13,100 bases of DNA from Woeseiaceae bacterium (GTDB taxonomy: Bacteria > Pseudomonadota > Gammaproteobacteria > Steroidobacterales > Woeseiaceae): positions 1-13,100 of the forward strand of contig JALHUQ010000083.1 of assembly GCA_022866645.1 (NCBI GenBank), read 5' to 3'. The first letter of the stretch is position 1, and the number at the start of each line of letters is the position of its first letter. Below, piece by piece: positions 1 to 7,343 of this stretch. A program made the position numbers and the translations under genes. Under the pieces are notes generated by a model that searched no databases, was not told the origin of the DNA, and saw only the letters and a program-made list of their open reading frames with translations.

Positions 1-1
1 G

Positions 2-436
2 CATTGCAGTCGGTGCCGAATGTTTACTGAGCATGAATTGTGTTCAATTTGCTCGGCTCCCGGCCGTGACAATACACAGCTGTGTGTTGTCGAATCGCCC
101 GCCGATGTGATGGCGCTGGAGGATGCAACCGGGTTTCGCGGGCTGTATTTTGTTCTGATGGGTCATCTGTCGCCGTTGGACGGAATTGGCCCCGAAGAAC
201 TTGGACTTCGCAGGCTCGAGGAGTGGCTGGCTGAAGGTGAGGTCAAAGAGTTGATCATTGCGACGAACCCCACAGTTGAAGGCGATGCAACGGCGCATTA
301 TCTTGCGGATCTCGCATCGCGAACGAATGTTACGGCGAGTCGCATCGCACATGGGGTTCCGCTGGGTGGCGAACTCGAATTTGTGGATGGCGGCACACTG
401 TCACATGCGTTTTATGGCCGTCGGGCCGTCGAGTAG
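2..436 (+). CDS. recR: Recombination mediator protein RecR, C-terminal part (5' end outside window)
   Basis: RecR acts with RecO/RecF to load RecA at single-stranded gaps in the cytoplasm. The reading frame is open from the window edge: codons from position 2 give HCSRCRMFTEHELCSIC, the end of the C4 zinc finger (two CxxC pairs), which lies before the first ATG at 20, so that ATG is not the real start. The Toprim domain follows, with VVESPADVMALE, the highly conserved FVLMGHLSPLDGIGP, then ATNPTVEGDATAHYLA and SRIAHGVPLGGELEFVDGGTLSHA, and a stop at 434-436. About 144 residues are visible; E. coli RecR has 201, so roughly 57 N-terminal residues (helix-hairpin-helix region) are missing. In many bacteria dnaX and ybaB lie just upstream, which would be expected beyond this edge. 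The HIT gene starts 3 nt after the stop. The identification is secure. Confidence 0.96.
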   Translation, partial: HCSRCRMFTEHELCSICSAPGRDNTQLCVVESPADVMALEDATGFRGLYFVLMGHLSPLDGIGPEELGLRRLEEWLAEGEVKELIIATNPTVEGDATAHYLADLASRTNVTASRIAHGVPLGGELEFVDGGTLSHAFYGRRAVE

Positions 437-439
437 CGA

Positions 440-796
440 ATGTCTAACGCGAATCCACAGTGTCTGTTTTGCAAAATTCTGGCAGGGGATATTCCAGCCG
501 ACATCGTGTACGAGTCAGATTCTGCCATCGCTTTTCGCGATATCAATCCGCAAGCACCGACGCATGTGCTGATCATCCCGAGAAAACATATCGCGACGAT
601 CAATGATATTGGCGTAGACGATCAGGAGCTTATCGGCAGTTTGTACTCAGCGGCTCGGGAAATCGCCGCGACAGACGGGCACGCAGACAACGGCTACCGT
701 GTCGTGATGAATTGCAATGCCGCGGCCGGTCAAACCGTTTTTCACATCCATCTGCATTTGCTCGGCGGCAGGGCGCTGGACTGGCCGCCCGGCTAA
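440..796 (+). CDS. hinT: HIT family (HinT-like) purine nucleoside phosphoramidase
   Basis: A 118-residue histidine-triad protein, close to the 119 residues of E. coli HinT. Family members hydrolyse AMP-lysine and related nucleoside phosphoramidates as cytoplasmic dimers. Visible features are an N-terminal CLFCKI segment (a CxxC pair, zinc-binding in many HIT proteins), IPADIVYESD, the FRDINPQAPTHVLIIPRKH core, the NGYRVVMNCNAAAGQTVFH segment, and the catalytic triad in HIHLHLLGG near residues 102-110. Start ATG at 440 lies 3 nt after the recR stop with only a weak GAG before it, so translation is probably coupled to recR. The stop TAA at 794-796 overlaps by two bases the rsgA stop on the other strand. 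The family is certain; the exact gene name is by similarity. Confidence 0.93.
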   Translation: MSNANPQCLFCKILAGDIPADIVYESDSAIAFRDINPQAPTHVLIIPRKHIATINDIGVDDQELIGSLYSAAREIAATDGHADNGYRVVMNCNAAAGQTVFHIHLHLLGGRALDWPPG

Positions 797-1695
797 TAGC
801 GTTTTTCGGCCAGTTTTTCGGTCAGATTCACTACTCGCTTGTAACTTTCGTAGCGACGGTAGCTAATAAGGTCCTGATCGACTGCCTCTTTTACAGCACA
901 ACCCGGCTCGCGCATGTGGAGGCAATTCGAAAAGCGACAAGATTGTGCGGCAGCGGCGATTTCGCGAAAGCCCAAGGCGGCATCACTCGTTTCCAGAAGA
1001 GCAGGTGAGTAATCACGAACGCCGGGTGAATCAATTACCGAGCCCCCTCCCTGCAGCTGAATCATTACCGAGTTGACCGTGGTATGGCGGCCCTCACCAG
1101 TCTTACTGGAGATTTCAGCGGTACGTTGTTGCGAGTCGGTGACAAGCTCATTGATCAAACTCGACTTACCGACCCCCGACTGCCCAACCACGACTGCGCA
1201 CTGACCAGAAAGCGCGACTCGAACTTCGTCCAGTCCACGTCCTGTCTCCGCGCTGCACTCCAGAACAAGCAGACCAATGTCTCGATACTCTTGCAGCTCC
1301 GGGATCTCAATGTCGTGTCCTTCGAGGAGGTCAATCTTGTTGAAGACAACTATGGCGTTCACGCCCATGAGCTCCGCGGCACACAGGTAACGATCGACGA
1401 TGTACCAGTCCGGTAACGGCGACACGGCGGCGACTACCAGCAAGGAATCTACATTCGCCGCCAAAACCTCAATCTGGCCTCGCATATTCGGTCGCGTCAA
1501 TTCATTGCGACGCTCGCCTATCTCCGTTATGAGCCAGTCCGATTCGTTTTCAATGGGTTCCGCGCTGACTGTATCGGCGCACACTGCTTTGATGCGTTTG
1601 CCTTTGATCCGCGCATTCACTTCCTCACCATTGGCAAGGCGTAATCTCATACGGCGGCTATAGGTAGCGATGACGGTGGCGGATTGCTTGAGCAT
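793..1695 (-). CDS. rsgA: Ribosome small-subunit biogenesis GTPase RsgA (YjeQ)
   Basis: A circularly permuted GTPase that binds the 30S subunit late in maturation and is released on GTP hydrolysis. The 300-residue protein shows the permuted motif order: G4 NKID (119-122), G5 SAE (148-150), then P-loop GQSGVGKSS (171-179), RHTT (203-206) and G3 DSPG (222-225). An OB-fold-like N-terminus (about 1-75) precedes these. The C-terminal zinc knuckle has C253, C258, H260 and C266. E. coli YjeQ is somewhat longer, mainly at its N-terminus. The gene is divergent from orn as in E. coli. The ATG at 1695 has no Shine-Dalgarno sequence before it; instead the hexamer CATACT sits exactly 12 to 7 nt upstream (see findings). 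The 3' end overlaps the HIT stop, so there is no room for a separate terminator. Confidence 0.95.
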   Translation of the reverse strand: MLKQSATVIATYSRRMRLRLANGEEVNARIKGKRIKAVCADTVSAEPIENESDWLITEIGERRNELTRPNMRGQIEVLAANVDSLLVVAAVSPLPDWYIVDRYLCAAELMGVNAIVVFNKIDLLEGHDIEIPELQEYRDIGLLVLECSAETGRGLDEVRVALSGQCAVVVGQSGVGKSSLINELVTDSQQRTAEISSKTGEGRHTTVNSVMIQLQGGGSVIDSPGVRDYSPALLETSDAALGFREIAAAAQSCRFSNCLHMREPGCAVKEAVDQDLISYRRYESYKRVVNLTEKLAEKRY

Positions 1696-1701
1696 CTGCG
1701 A

Positions 1702-1707
1702 AGTATG
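1702..1707 (-). promoter_or_regulatory. Possible -10 hexamer of rsgA placing +1 at the ATG
   Basis: On the minus strand CATACT (4 of 6 match to TATAAT, including the key second-position A and last T) ends 6 nt before the rsgA ATG, so a standard spacing puts the transcript start on the A of the start codon. The -35 is weak: GTGCAA about 17 bp upstream matches only 3 of 6. Taken alone this is thin evidence; it is listed because two other genes in the window show the same geometry. Confidence 0.25.
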
Positions 1708-1764
1708 CCGCCATGCAGGCAGCGTTGCACTCTCCGGCCATGTAAACTACGGCAGTCCATTAAC

Positions 1765-1769
1765 AAAGG
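1765..1769 (+). promoter_or_regulatory. Ribosome binding site deciding the orn start
   Basis: AAAGG lies 10 nt before the ATG at 1780. The frame is open further upstream to an ATG at 1684, but that extension would run through the rsgA start and has no similarity to Orn proteins. The conserved NLIWIDLEMTGL segment begins at residue 11 from the chosen start, as expected for Orn. Confidence 0.55.
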
Positions 1770-1779
1770 TTATAACGAC

Positions 1780-2367
1780 ATGCCTGATTCATCACCGGAC
1801 CGATCGACTAACCTGATCTGGATAGATCTGGAAATGACCGGTTTGTGCACGCAGACCGACTCGATTATCGAGATCGCGACTGTCGTCACTGACAAGTATT
1901 TGACCGAGCTTGCCATTGGCCCGGTTCTGGCTATACGGCAAACGTCGGCAACTATGGACAGTATGGACGAGTGGAATACTCGTCAGCACGGCCAATCTGG
2001 CCTGACAGCGAGAGTCCTGGAAAGTGGCCTCAGTGCCGCCGATGCTGAGCAAGCGACTATTGCATTCCTGAAGGAGTGGGTCGACGAGGGCACGTCACCA
2101 ATGTGCGGCAACAGCATTTGTCAGGACAGGCGTTTCCTGGCCCGCGAAATGCCGATCCTCGAAACGTTTTTTCATTACCGCAATCTGGACGTCAGCACTT
2201 TGAAGATACTCGTGGCTCTTTGGGCACCTGAGGTCGCCAGGGGGTTCCAAAAAGAATCTTCACATCTTGCTTTGTCCGACATACGCGATTCTATCGAGGA
2301 GCTTAAGTGGTATCGTGAACACTTCATCGACGCAGCTGCTCTAAGTAGCGAATCTGGAAATGACTGA
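1780..2367 (+). CDS. orn: Oligoribonuclease Orn (DEDDh 3'-to-5' exonuclease)
   Basis: Orn degrades 2-5 nt RNA fragments and pGpG to mononucleotides, the essential final step of RNA decay and of cyclic-di-GMP turnover in many Gammaproteobacteria. The 195-residue product has all DEDDh residues: D16 and E18 in IDLEMTGL, D116 in GNSICQDRRFL, and H162 with D167 in HLALSDIR. LDVSTLK and YREHFI near the end are typical. E. coli Orn has 181 residues; the extra length is a short N-terminal lead and a roughly 12-residue tail after HFI. It is divergent from rsgA, as in E. coli, but downstream it overlaps a DUF938 gene by 8 nt rather than being followed by tRNA genes. Confidence 0.96.
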   Translation: MPDSSPDRSTNLIWIDLEMTGLCTQTDSIIEIATVVTDKYLTELAIGPVLAIRQTSATMDSMDEWNTRQHGQSGLTARVLESGLSAADAEQATIAFLKEWVDEGTSPMCGNSICQDRRFLAREMPILETFFHYRNLDVSTLKILVALWAPEVARGFQKESSHLALSDIRDSIEELKWYREHFIDAAALSSESGND

Positions 2368-2962
2368 CAGGCCGTTTTCAGAATACGCGGAGCGTAATAG
2401 TGGCCCGATTCTCGACGTGTTGCGAAATGAATTTTCCACCAGTGCCAAAGTCCTCGAGATTGGTTCAGGTACAGGCCAGCATGCGGTGCGTTTTGCGAGC
2501 GAACTGCCGCACCTGCAGTGGCAAACCAGTGATCGCGCCGAAAATCACGAGGGTATCCGAGCGTGGGTCGAGACCTCGGCGCTCAGGAATTTGCTGCCGC
2601 CCTTGTCCTTGGATGTCCTGACGGCAGACATTCCGCCGCAGTCCTGGGATGCCATCTTCTCGGCAAATACGGCGCACATCATGAGTATCAAGGCCGTGAC
2701 AAAGATGTTTCAAATTGTCAGCATTGCACTCGGCGACGGCGGAGTTTTTTGCCTCTACGGGCCGTTCCGGCAGGGCGGTGAATTCAACACCGACAGCAAT
2801 GCCGCCTTTGATCAGTCGCTTCGCGCCCGTGACCCGGAGATGGGCATCCGGGATATTGAATTTCTTGACGATCTCGGGACTGACAATAATCTGTTGCGTC
2901 TCAGGCTTTACGCGATGCCTGCTAACAACCATATCGCAGTTTGGATCAAAGGAGCGGTATGA
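2360..2962 (+). CDS. DUF938 family SAM-dependent methyltransferase-like protein
   Basis: A 200-residue class I methyltransferase-fold protein of the DUF938 family (relatives of animal METTL26); substrate unknown. SAM-binding motif I is VLEIGSGTGQH at residues 31-41, followed by an acidic residue after the second strand in LQWQTSDR (52-59). Family-typical later segments are FSANTAHIMS (about 99-108) and YGPFRQGGEFNTDSNAAFD with LRARDPEMGIRD. The start ATG lies inside the end of orn (8-nt overlap, ATGACTGA), with CTGGA just upstream, so it is translationally coupled to orn. The stop TGA overlaps the ATG of the GFA gene (ATGA). Length is normal for the family. The biochemical role cannot be given. 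Confidence 0.88.
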   Translation: MTDRPFSEYAERNSGPILDVLRNEFSTSAKVLEIGSGTGQHAVRFASELPHLQWQTSDRAENHEGIRAWVETSALRNLLPPLSLDVLTADIPPQSWDAIFSANTAHIMSIKAVTKMFQIVSIALGDGGVFCLYGPFRQGGEFNTDSNAAFDQSLRARDPEMGIRDIEFLDDLGTDNNLLRLRLYAMPANNHIAVWIKGAV

Positions 2963-3342
2963 CAACGCACAAAGGTGGCTGCCATTGTGGCGCCGTGCAA
3001 TTCGAAATCGACGCGCCAGCTGCAATTGAGGCTACTCGATGTAACTGCAGCATTTGCGACATGTGCGGTTTTCTGCATCTGTTTGTTTCGCGAAATAATT
3101 TTCGACTCATCAAAGGCAAGGATGCACTCACGACCTATACATTCAACACGGGTGTTGCGCAGCACCATTTCTGCAAACACTGTGGTATCAAGTCGTTTTA
3201 TGTACCGCGATCCCATCCCGACGGGTTCAGTGTTAATGTCCATTGTCTGGTCCCCGACACTCTGGAATCGATCAAGGAAATGCCTTTCGATGGTCGAAAC
3301 TGGGAGCAAAACATATCCGAGCTGTCGCCTTTAAGCGACTGA
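2959..3342 (+). CDS. GFA / CENP-V family zinc-binding protein
   Basis: A 127-residue protein of the glutathione-dependent formaldehyde-activating (GFA/CENP-V) fold. The zinc ligand pattern is complete: C8 and C10 in GGCHCGAVQFE, C28, C30 and C33 in CNCSIC, and C72 and C75 in FCKHCG; C36 is an additional cysteine. Despite the family name most members do not act on formaldehyde and the substrate is unknown, so no enzyme activity is claimed. The start at 2959 overlaps the DUF938 stop by 4 nt and has a strong AAAGGAG at 2948-2954; an ATG six codons upstream (2941) lies before that ribosome binding site and is unlikely. It is the last gene of the orn operon, followed by a probable terminator. Confidence 0.88.
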   Translation: MTTHKGGCHCGAVQFEIDAPAAIEATRCNCSICDMCGFLHLFVSRNNFRLIKGKDALTTYTFNTGVAQHHFCKHCGIKSFYVPRSHPDGFSVNVHCLVPDTLESIKEMPFDGRNWEQNISELSPLSD

Positions 3343-3356
3343 TTTATTTAATCTTT
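3324..3356 (+). terminator. Probable intrinsic terminator after the GFA gene
   Basis: A perfect 5-bp stem, GTCGC (3324-3328) and GCGAC (3335-3339), closes a CTTTAA loop and is followed by a T-rich run (TGATTTATTTAATCTTT). The hairpin covers the last codons of the GFA gene and the tail starts at its stop. The stem is short and the T-run is interrupted, so strength is uncertain, but it sits at the expected end of the orn operon and before the separately promoted SH3 gene. Confidence 0.4.
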
Positions 3357-3383
3357 AGACTGGCGAGGGCATCAGGCTTGCCT

Positions 3384-3389
3384 TATAGT
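3384..3389 (+). promoter_or_regulatory. Possible -10 hexamer of the SH3 gene placing +1 at the ATG
   Basis: TATAGT (5 of 6 match) lies exactly 12 to 7 nt before the ATG at 3396, so +1 would be the A of the start codon. No purine-rich ribosome binding site is present in the 20 nt before the ATG. The -35 region is poor (TGGCGA at 17-bp spacing, 3 of 6). Confidence 0.35.
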
Positions 3390-3395
3390 TGCGAA

Positions 3396-4070
3396 ATGAA
3401 AAATACGACACTGAACTCGATACTACTGATCCTGCTGGTTTTCGCTCCTGCAGCCTTCGCGGAACCCGCCTGGGTGAGCGACGAATTCGAAATTACGCTG
3501 CGCTCCGGTCCAAGTACGAGCAACGCGATTCAGCTTATGGTTAGCAGTGGCACGCAGCTTGAGGTGCTGGAGAGCGACGCTGAGTCAGGATACTCAAAGG
3601 TAAGGTCGTCGGGTGGTACTGAAGGTTGGGTCTTGACTCGATATCTCATGAACGAGCCTAGCGCCCGGGAGCAACTGGAGACATTGACCAGCAATTTGAC
3701 GAACGCGAATTCGCGCGGCACATCATTGGGGTCTCAACTGACAGCGGTCAAGGGCGAGTACGAAGCCGCCAATCGACGCATCGATGCACTGGAGCGTGAC
3801 AAGGCTGCTGCTGAAAATGAGCTTGCAGAAATCAGGAGAACTGCCGCCAATGTCCTCGCCATCAATAGCCAAAATAAATCCTTGATGGACGAACTCGCAG
3901 CGGCGCAAATCCGGGCTGATACATTGGAGCAGGAGAATCGCCAGGTCTCGAGTCAGACAACGCGATATTGGTTCTTGTCCGGAGCGCTGGTGCTGCTGGT
4001 TGGCATTATTCTGGGGATCTGGTTGCCGCGCATCCGGACGCAGCGCCGTTCCGGCTACGATCGGTTTTAA
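3396..4070 (+). CDS. YgiM-like protein: signal peptide, bacterial SH3, coiled coil, membrane anchor
   Basis: A 224-residue protein with the layout of E. coli YgiM (206 residues; SH3-and-anchor family). Residues 1-22 form a signal peptide ending AFA before EPAWVSDE; residues 25-85 are a bacterial SH3 domain (LRSGPSTSN, VLESDAESGYSKVRSSGGTEGWV, RYLMNEPS); residues 88-187 are a helical coiled coil rich in heptads; residues 191-211 are a transmembrane segment (WFLSGALVLLVGIILGIWL); the tail is basic (RIRTQRRSGYDRF). This suggests a periplasmic SH3 domain held to the inner membrane; the ligand is unknown. The frame is open upstream to 3243, inside the GFA gene, but the signal peptide fixes the ATG at 3396. 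The stop abuts the ppsA stop with no spacer. Confidence 0.87.
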   Translation: MKNTTLNSILLILLVFAPAAFAEPAWVSDEFEITLRSGPSTSNAIQLMVSSGTQLEVLESDAESGYSKVRSSGGTEGWVLTRYLMNEPSAREQLETLTSNLTNANSRGTSLGSQLTAVKGEYEAANRRIDALERDKAAAENELAEIRRTAANVLAINSQNKSLMDELAAAQIRADTLEQENRQVSSQTTRYWFLSGALVLLVGIILGIWLPRIRTQRRSGYDRF

Positions 4071-6440
4071 TCAACGTCCGACTTTGTCGCCGGCAAGAAA
4101 CATCCACGTCTCCACGACCGTATCCGGATTCAGTGAAATGCTTTCGATGCCCTGATCCAGTAGCCAGCGCGCGAAGTCCGGGTAATCGGACGGTCCTTGA
4201 CCACAAATACCGATGTATTTTTTCTGTGCTTTGCACGCCGTAATCGCCATCGACAGCAAAGCTTTGACGGCATCGTCGCGCTCGTCAAAAGCGTCTGCAA
4301 CCAATGCGGAATCACGATCCAGTCCCAATGTGAGCTGCGTCATGTCGTTGGAGCCGATCGACATGCCGTCAAAGTATTCGAGGTATTGATTCGCTAACAG
4401 GGCGTTTGTTGGCAACTCGCACATCATGATGACCTTCAGGCCGTCTTTACCGCGCTCCAATCCGTTCTCGGCCATCACGGCGATAACATCCCTGGCCTGC
4501 TTTACGGTACGAACAAACGGAATCATGACCTGTACGTTGGTTAGCCCCATCTCATTTCGCACGCGTTTGATTGCCTCGCATTCGAGGTCGAAGCATGGCC
4601 TGAAACTCTCGGCTACATATCGTGCCGCGCCCCGAAAACCAAGCATCGGATTTTCTTCATCGGGCTCGTAGGTGCGCCCGCCGATAAGATTGGCATACTC
4701 GTTCGACTTGAAGTCTGACATTCGCACGATGACAGGCTCCGGAGCGAATGCAGCGGCAATGGTCGCAACGCCTTCCGCAAGTTTGTCGACGAAGAAACTG
4801 ACCGGATCGTCATACCCGGCCATCTGTTGGTCAACCGCAGCGCGCGTGCTGTCGTCAAGCGCATCATATTCAAGCAAGGCCTGTGGATGCACGCCTATCA
4901 TTCGATTAATGATGAACTCGAGCCGTGCCAGGCCCACACCATGATTAGGAATGCCCGCGAAATCGAATGCGCGGTCTGGATTGCCTACGTTCATCATGAT
5001 CTTCACAGGAATGTCGGGCAGCGAATCGAGTTCAATTTGTGTCTGTTCAAACTCAAGATTGCCCTCGTAAACCAGGCCTTCGTCGCCCTCAGCGCAACTG
5101 ACGGTCACGTCAACGCCATCCTTGATTCTCTCAGTCGCGTCGCCACAGCCAACGACGGCCGGTATGCCTAGCTCTCGGGCGATAATGGCCGCATGGCAGG
5201 TTCTACCGCCTCTGTTCGTTACGATGGCAGAGGCGCGCTTCATGACCGGTTCCCAGTCGGGATCCGTCATGTCCGAGACCAGAACGTCGCCGGCCTGGAC
5301 TCTGTCCATTTCTGACGCATTGCGGATGATCTTCGCCGTGCCAGCACCGATTTTCTGGCCGATGCTCCGACCTGTAACAATGACAGTGGACTGGGCCTTG
5401 AGCGTGTAGCGCTGTATTGTACGACCGCTACGACTTTGTACCGTTTCCGGCCGGGCCTGAAGAATGTACAGCTTGCCGTCAATACCGTCCTTGCCCCACT
5501 CGATATCCATCGGCCTTTGATAATGCTGCTCAATCGTCACGGCCATCTTCGCCAATTCGAGAACATCTTCATCGGTTAAGGAGAACTTCACACAATCTGT
5601 TTCTTCAACATCGACCGTGTCGACAGTTTTTCCGGGCTGCAGATTGTCACTGTAGATCATCTTGATCGCTTTGCTACCCAGGTTCTTACGCAAAATCGCC
5701 CGTTTGCCGGCGGCGAGAGCCGGCTTGTAGACATAGAATTCATCCGGATTGACCGCGCCTTGCACCACGGTTTCCCCCAATCCGTATGAGGCTGTTACGA
5801 ATACAGCGTCTCTGAATCCTGATTCGGTGTCCAAGGTAAACATGACGCCTGAGGAGCCGACATCACTACGGACCATGGTCTGAATTCCTGCGGAAAGTGC
5901 GACCAAAGAGTGGTCAAAGCCCTGGTGAACCCGATAGGAAATTGCGCGATCATTGAATAACGATGCGAAAACCTGATGCATTGCTTCGACAACATTGGCG
6001 AGGCCACGAATATTAAGAAAGGTTTCCTGTTGGCCAGCGAATGAGGCGTCCGGTAAATCCTCCGCTGTGGCCGATGAGCGCACAGCGACCGTAATGTCTT
6101 TGCCGCCACTCATTTTATCCCATGCAGCGACGACATCGTCCATCAATTTTTGCGGCAACGGTGAGCCCATTATCCAAGCTCGTATTTGCGCGCCGGCCGA
6201 TGCAAGAGCACCGATATCATCGACATCAAGCTTGTCGAGGAGGGCCTTTATACGCTCATCGAGGCCGTCATTTCTCAGGAACTCCCGGTACGCAGCGGCG
6301 GTTGTTGCAAAGCCACCGGGTACGGTTACCCCCAGATTGCTTAAATGACTGATCATCTCCCCGAGAGATGCATTTTTTCCCCCAACCACCTCAACATCGT
6401 CCATACCCAGCTTGTCGAGCGTGATGACAAAAGGCTCCAA
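4071..6440 (-). CDS. ppsA: Phosphoenolpyruvate synthase (pyruvate, water dikinase)
   Basis: Converts pyruvate, ATP and water to phosphoenolpyruvate, AMP and phosphate, the entry to gluconeogenesis from three-carbon acids. The 789-residue product (E. coli 792) has the N-terminal ATP-grasp nucleotide-binding region (GGKNASLGEM at 20-29, AVRSSATAEDLPDASFAGQQ at 119-138, ILQARPETV at 326-334), the swivelling domain with active-site H416 in GGRTCHAAIIARELG, and the C-terminal PEP/pyruvate barrel with GSNDMTQLTLGLDRD (696-710) and catalytic C746 in ICGQGPSDYPDFA. T414, two residues before H416, corresponds to the threonine PpsR is known to modify. The gene is divergent from ppsR, 46 nt apart. No frameshift or missing catalytic residue is seen. 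Confidence 0.97.
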   Translation of the reverse strand: MEPFVITLDKLGMDDVEVVGGKNASLGEMISHLSNLGVTVPGGFATTAAAYREFLRNDGLDERIKALLDKLDVDDIGALASAGAQIRAWIMGSPLPQKLMDDVVAAWDKMSGGKDITVAVRSSATAEDLPDASFAGQQETFLNIRGLANVVEAMHQVFASLFNDRAISYRVHQGFDHSLVALSAGIQTMVRSDVGSSGVMFTLDTESGFRDAVFVTASYGLGETVVQGAVNPDEFYVYKPALAAGKRAILRKNLGSKAIKMIYSDNLQPGKTVDTVDVEETDCVKFSLTDEDVLELAKMAVTIEQHYQRPMDIEWGKDGIDGKLYILQARPETVQSRSGRTIQRYTLKAQSTVIVTGRSIGQKIGAGTAKIIRNASEMDRVQAGDVLVSDMTDPDWEPVMKRASAIVTNRGGRTCHAAIIARELGIPAVVGCGDATERIKDGVDVTVSCAEGDEGLVYEGNLEFEQTQIELDSLPDIPVKIMMNVGNPDRAFDFAGIPNHGVGLARLEFIINRMIGVHPQALLEYDALDDSTRAAVDQQMAGYDDPVSFFVDKLAEGVATIAAAFAPEPVIVRMSDFKSNEYANLIGGRTYEPDEENPMLGFRGAARYVAESFRPCFDLECEAIKRVRNEMGLTNVQVMIPFVRTVKQARDVIAVMAENGLERGKDGLKVIMMCELPTNALLANQYLEYFDGMSIGSNDMTQLTLGLDRDSALVADAFDERDDAVKALLSMAITACKAQKKYIGICGQGPSDYPDFARWLLDQGIESISLNPDTVVETWMFLAGDKVGR

Positions 6441-6446
6441 GAATTA

Positions 6447-6453
6447 CTCCCTT
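6447..6453 (-). promoter_or_regulatory. ppsA ribosome binding site
   Basis: On the minus strand AAGGGAG lies 6 nt before the ppsA ATG at 6440. It is the clearest Shine-Dalgarno sequence in this part of the window and contrasts with the divergent ppsR, which has none at normal spacing. Confidence 0.6.
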
Positions 6454-6479
6454 GTTTTCCGTGTCAGGAAATGCACAAT
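6452..6479 (+). promoter_or_regulatory. Possible ppsR promoter
   Basis: TTGTTT (6452-6457, 3 of 6) and CACAAT (6474-6479, 4 of 6 with the key A and T) are separated by 16 bp. The predicted +1 falls at 6486, one base before the ppsR ATG. It overlaps the ppsA leader region on the opposite strand. Weak matches, listed as a candidate only. Confidence 0.25.
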
Positions 6480-6486
6480 CGAAAGG

Positions 6487-7311
6487 ATGATAGAACGCAC
6501 TGTATTTTTTCTTTCCGACCAAACCGGCGTCACCGCAGAGACGCTTGGACACAGTTTGCTTACACAGTTTTCAGCCAAGAAATTTCTGCACGTGACTTTG
6601 CCATTTATCAATACTGAAGACAAGGCAAGAGAGGCAGTGCGTACCATCAACTCGGTACAAAAGTCCGGCGCACCAAGGCCGATTGTTTTTTCGACGTTGG
6701 TACAGGGTGAATATCGAACGATACTGAAGGAATCCAACGGACTGTACCTGGATATTTTTGATGCATTTCTGGAGCCTCTGGCTGTCGAGTTACAGGAGAA
6801 GCCAAATTTTGAGCCCGGACGCGCGCATGGCATGAGCGATATCGAGGCTTATATGAAGCGCATTGAGGCGACCAACTATGCGCTCGCCAACGACGATGGC
6901 GGGGTTAGTCGAAATTACGACGTAGCAGATGTGATTTTGGTCGGCGTTTCGAGATCGGGAAAAACGCCAACCTGTCTTTACCTCGCGCTGCAATACGGGG
7001 TATATGCCGCTAATTATCCGTTAACGGATGAAGAGTTCGAATCCGGAAAATTGCCCGATTTTCTGCTGCAGCAAAAAGACAAGCTGTTTGGTCTGTCCAT
7101 CGATCCCGACCGGTTGCGTCAAATTCGAAAAGAGCGTCGCCCAATGGGTAAGTATTCGTCAGTGCAGCAGGTGCGATATGAGCTTAGGGAGGCGGACAAG
7201 ATTTTTCGGCGTTATGGGATTCCGCACGTCGATACAACCAGATTTTCGATCGAGGAAATATCGAGCAGAATCCTGAATAGTACAGGTGTTGAGCGCCGAG
7301 TTCGACCCTGA
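6487..7311 (+). CDS. ppsR: PEP synthase regulatory protein PpsR (bifunctional kinase/pyrophosphorylase, DUF299)
   Basis: Inactivates PpsA by ADP-dependent phosphorylation of the threonine next to its active-site histidine, and restores it by phosphate-dependent removal. The 274-residue product begins MIERTVFFLSDQTGVTAETLGHSLLTQF, matching the conserved start of the family; the nucleotide-binding P-loop is GVSRSGKT (153-160), followed by PTCLYLALQYGVYAANYPL, and later KLFGLSIDPDRLRQIRKERR and FSIEEISSRIL. The frame is open upstream to 6412, inside ppsA, but that part has no family similarity, so ATG 6487 is chosen. GAAAGG sits directly against this ATG, too close for a normal ribosome binding site. 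The divergent ppsR/ppsA pair is also found in E. coli. Confidence 0.95.
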   Translation: MIERTVFFLSDQTGVTAETLGHSLLTQFSAKKFLHVTLPFINTEDKAREAVRTINSVQKSGAPRPIVFSTLVQGEYRTILKESNGLYLDIFDAFLEPLAVELQEKPNFEPGRAHGMSDIEAYMKRIEATNYALANDDGGVSRNYDVADVILVGVSRSGKTPTCLYLALQYGVYAANYPLTDEEFESGKLPDFLLQQKDKLFGLSIDPDRLRQIRKERRPMGKYSSVQQVRYELREADKIFRRYGIPHVDTTRFSIEEISSRILNSTGVERRVRP

Positions 7312-7337
7312 TATTTTGATTCTCTGGCTGCTATATT
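7308..7337 (+). promoter_or_regulatory. Candidate promoter of the DUF1249 gene placing +1 at the ATG
   Basis: CTGATA (7308-7313, 4 of 6 to TTGACA) and TATATT (7332-7337, 5 of 6 to TATAAT) are separated by 18 bp. The -35 overlaps the ppsR stop codon. Standard spacing puts +1 at 7344, the A of the DUF1249 ATG. There is no Shine-Dalgarno sequence between the hexamer and the ATG (TTCACAGC), so the mRNA may be leaderless. This is the best of the four such sites in the window. Confidence 0.4.
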
Positions 7338-7343
7338 CACAGC

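Noticed and set aside
801..821. GTTTTTCGG repeated twice
   Set aside because: Falls in the last codons of rsgA, encoding a repetitive Lys/Glu helix; coding constraint explains it.
712..1008. Open frame on the plus strand after the HIT gene
   Set aside because: Antisense to the end of rsgA and out of frame with HIT; the RsgA zinc knuckle on the other strand explains the conserved sequence.
2465..3025. Open frame of 186 codons on the minus strand
   Set aside because: It lies wholly opposite the DUF938 and GFA genes, which have clear family motifs; its protein has no recognisable feature and no ribosome binding site.
6412..6486. N-terminal extension of PpsR from the upstream ATG
   Set aside because: It runs through the ppsA start, and the family's conserved N-terminus begins at the ATG at 6487.
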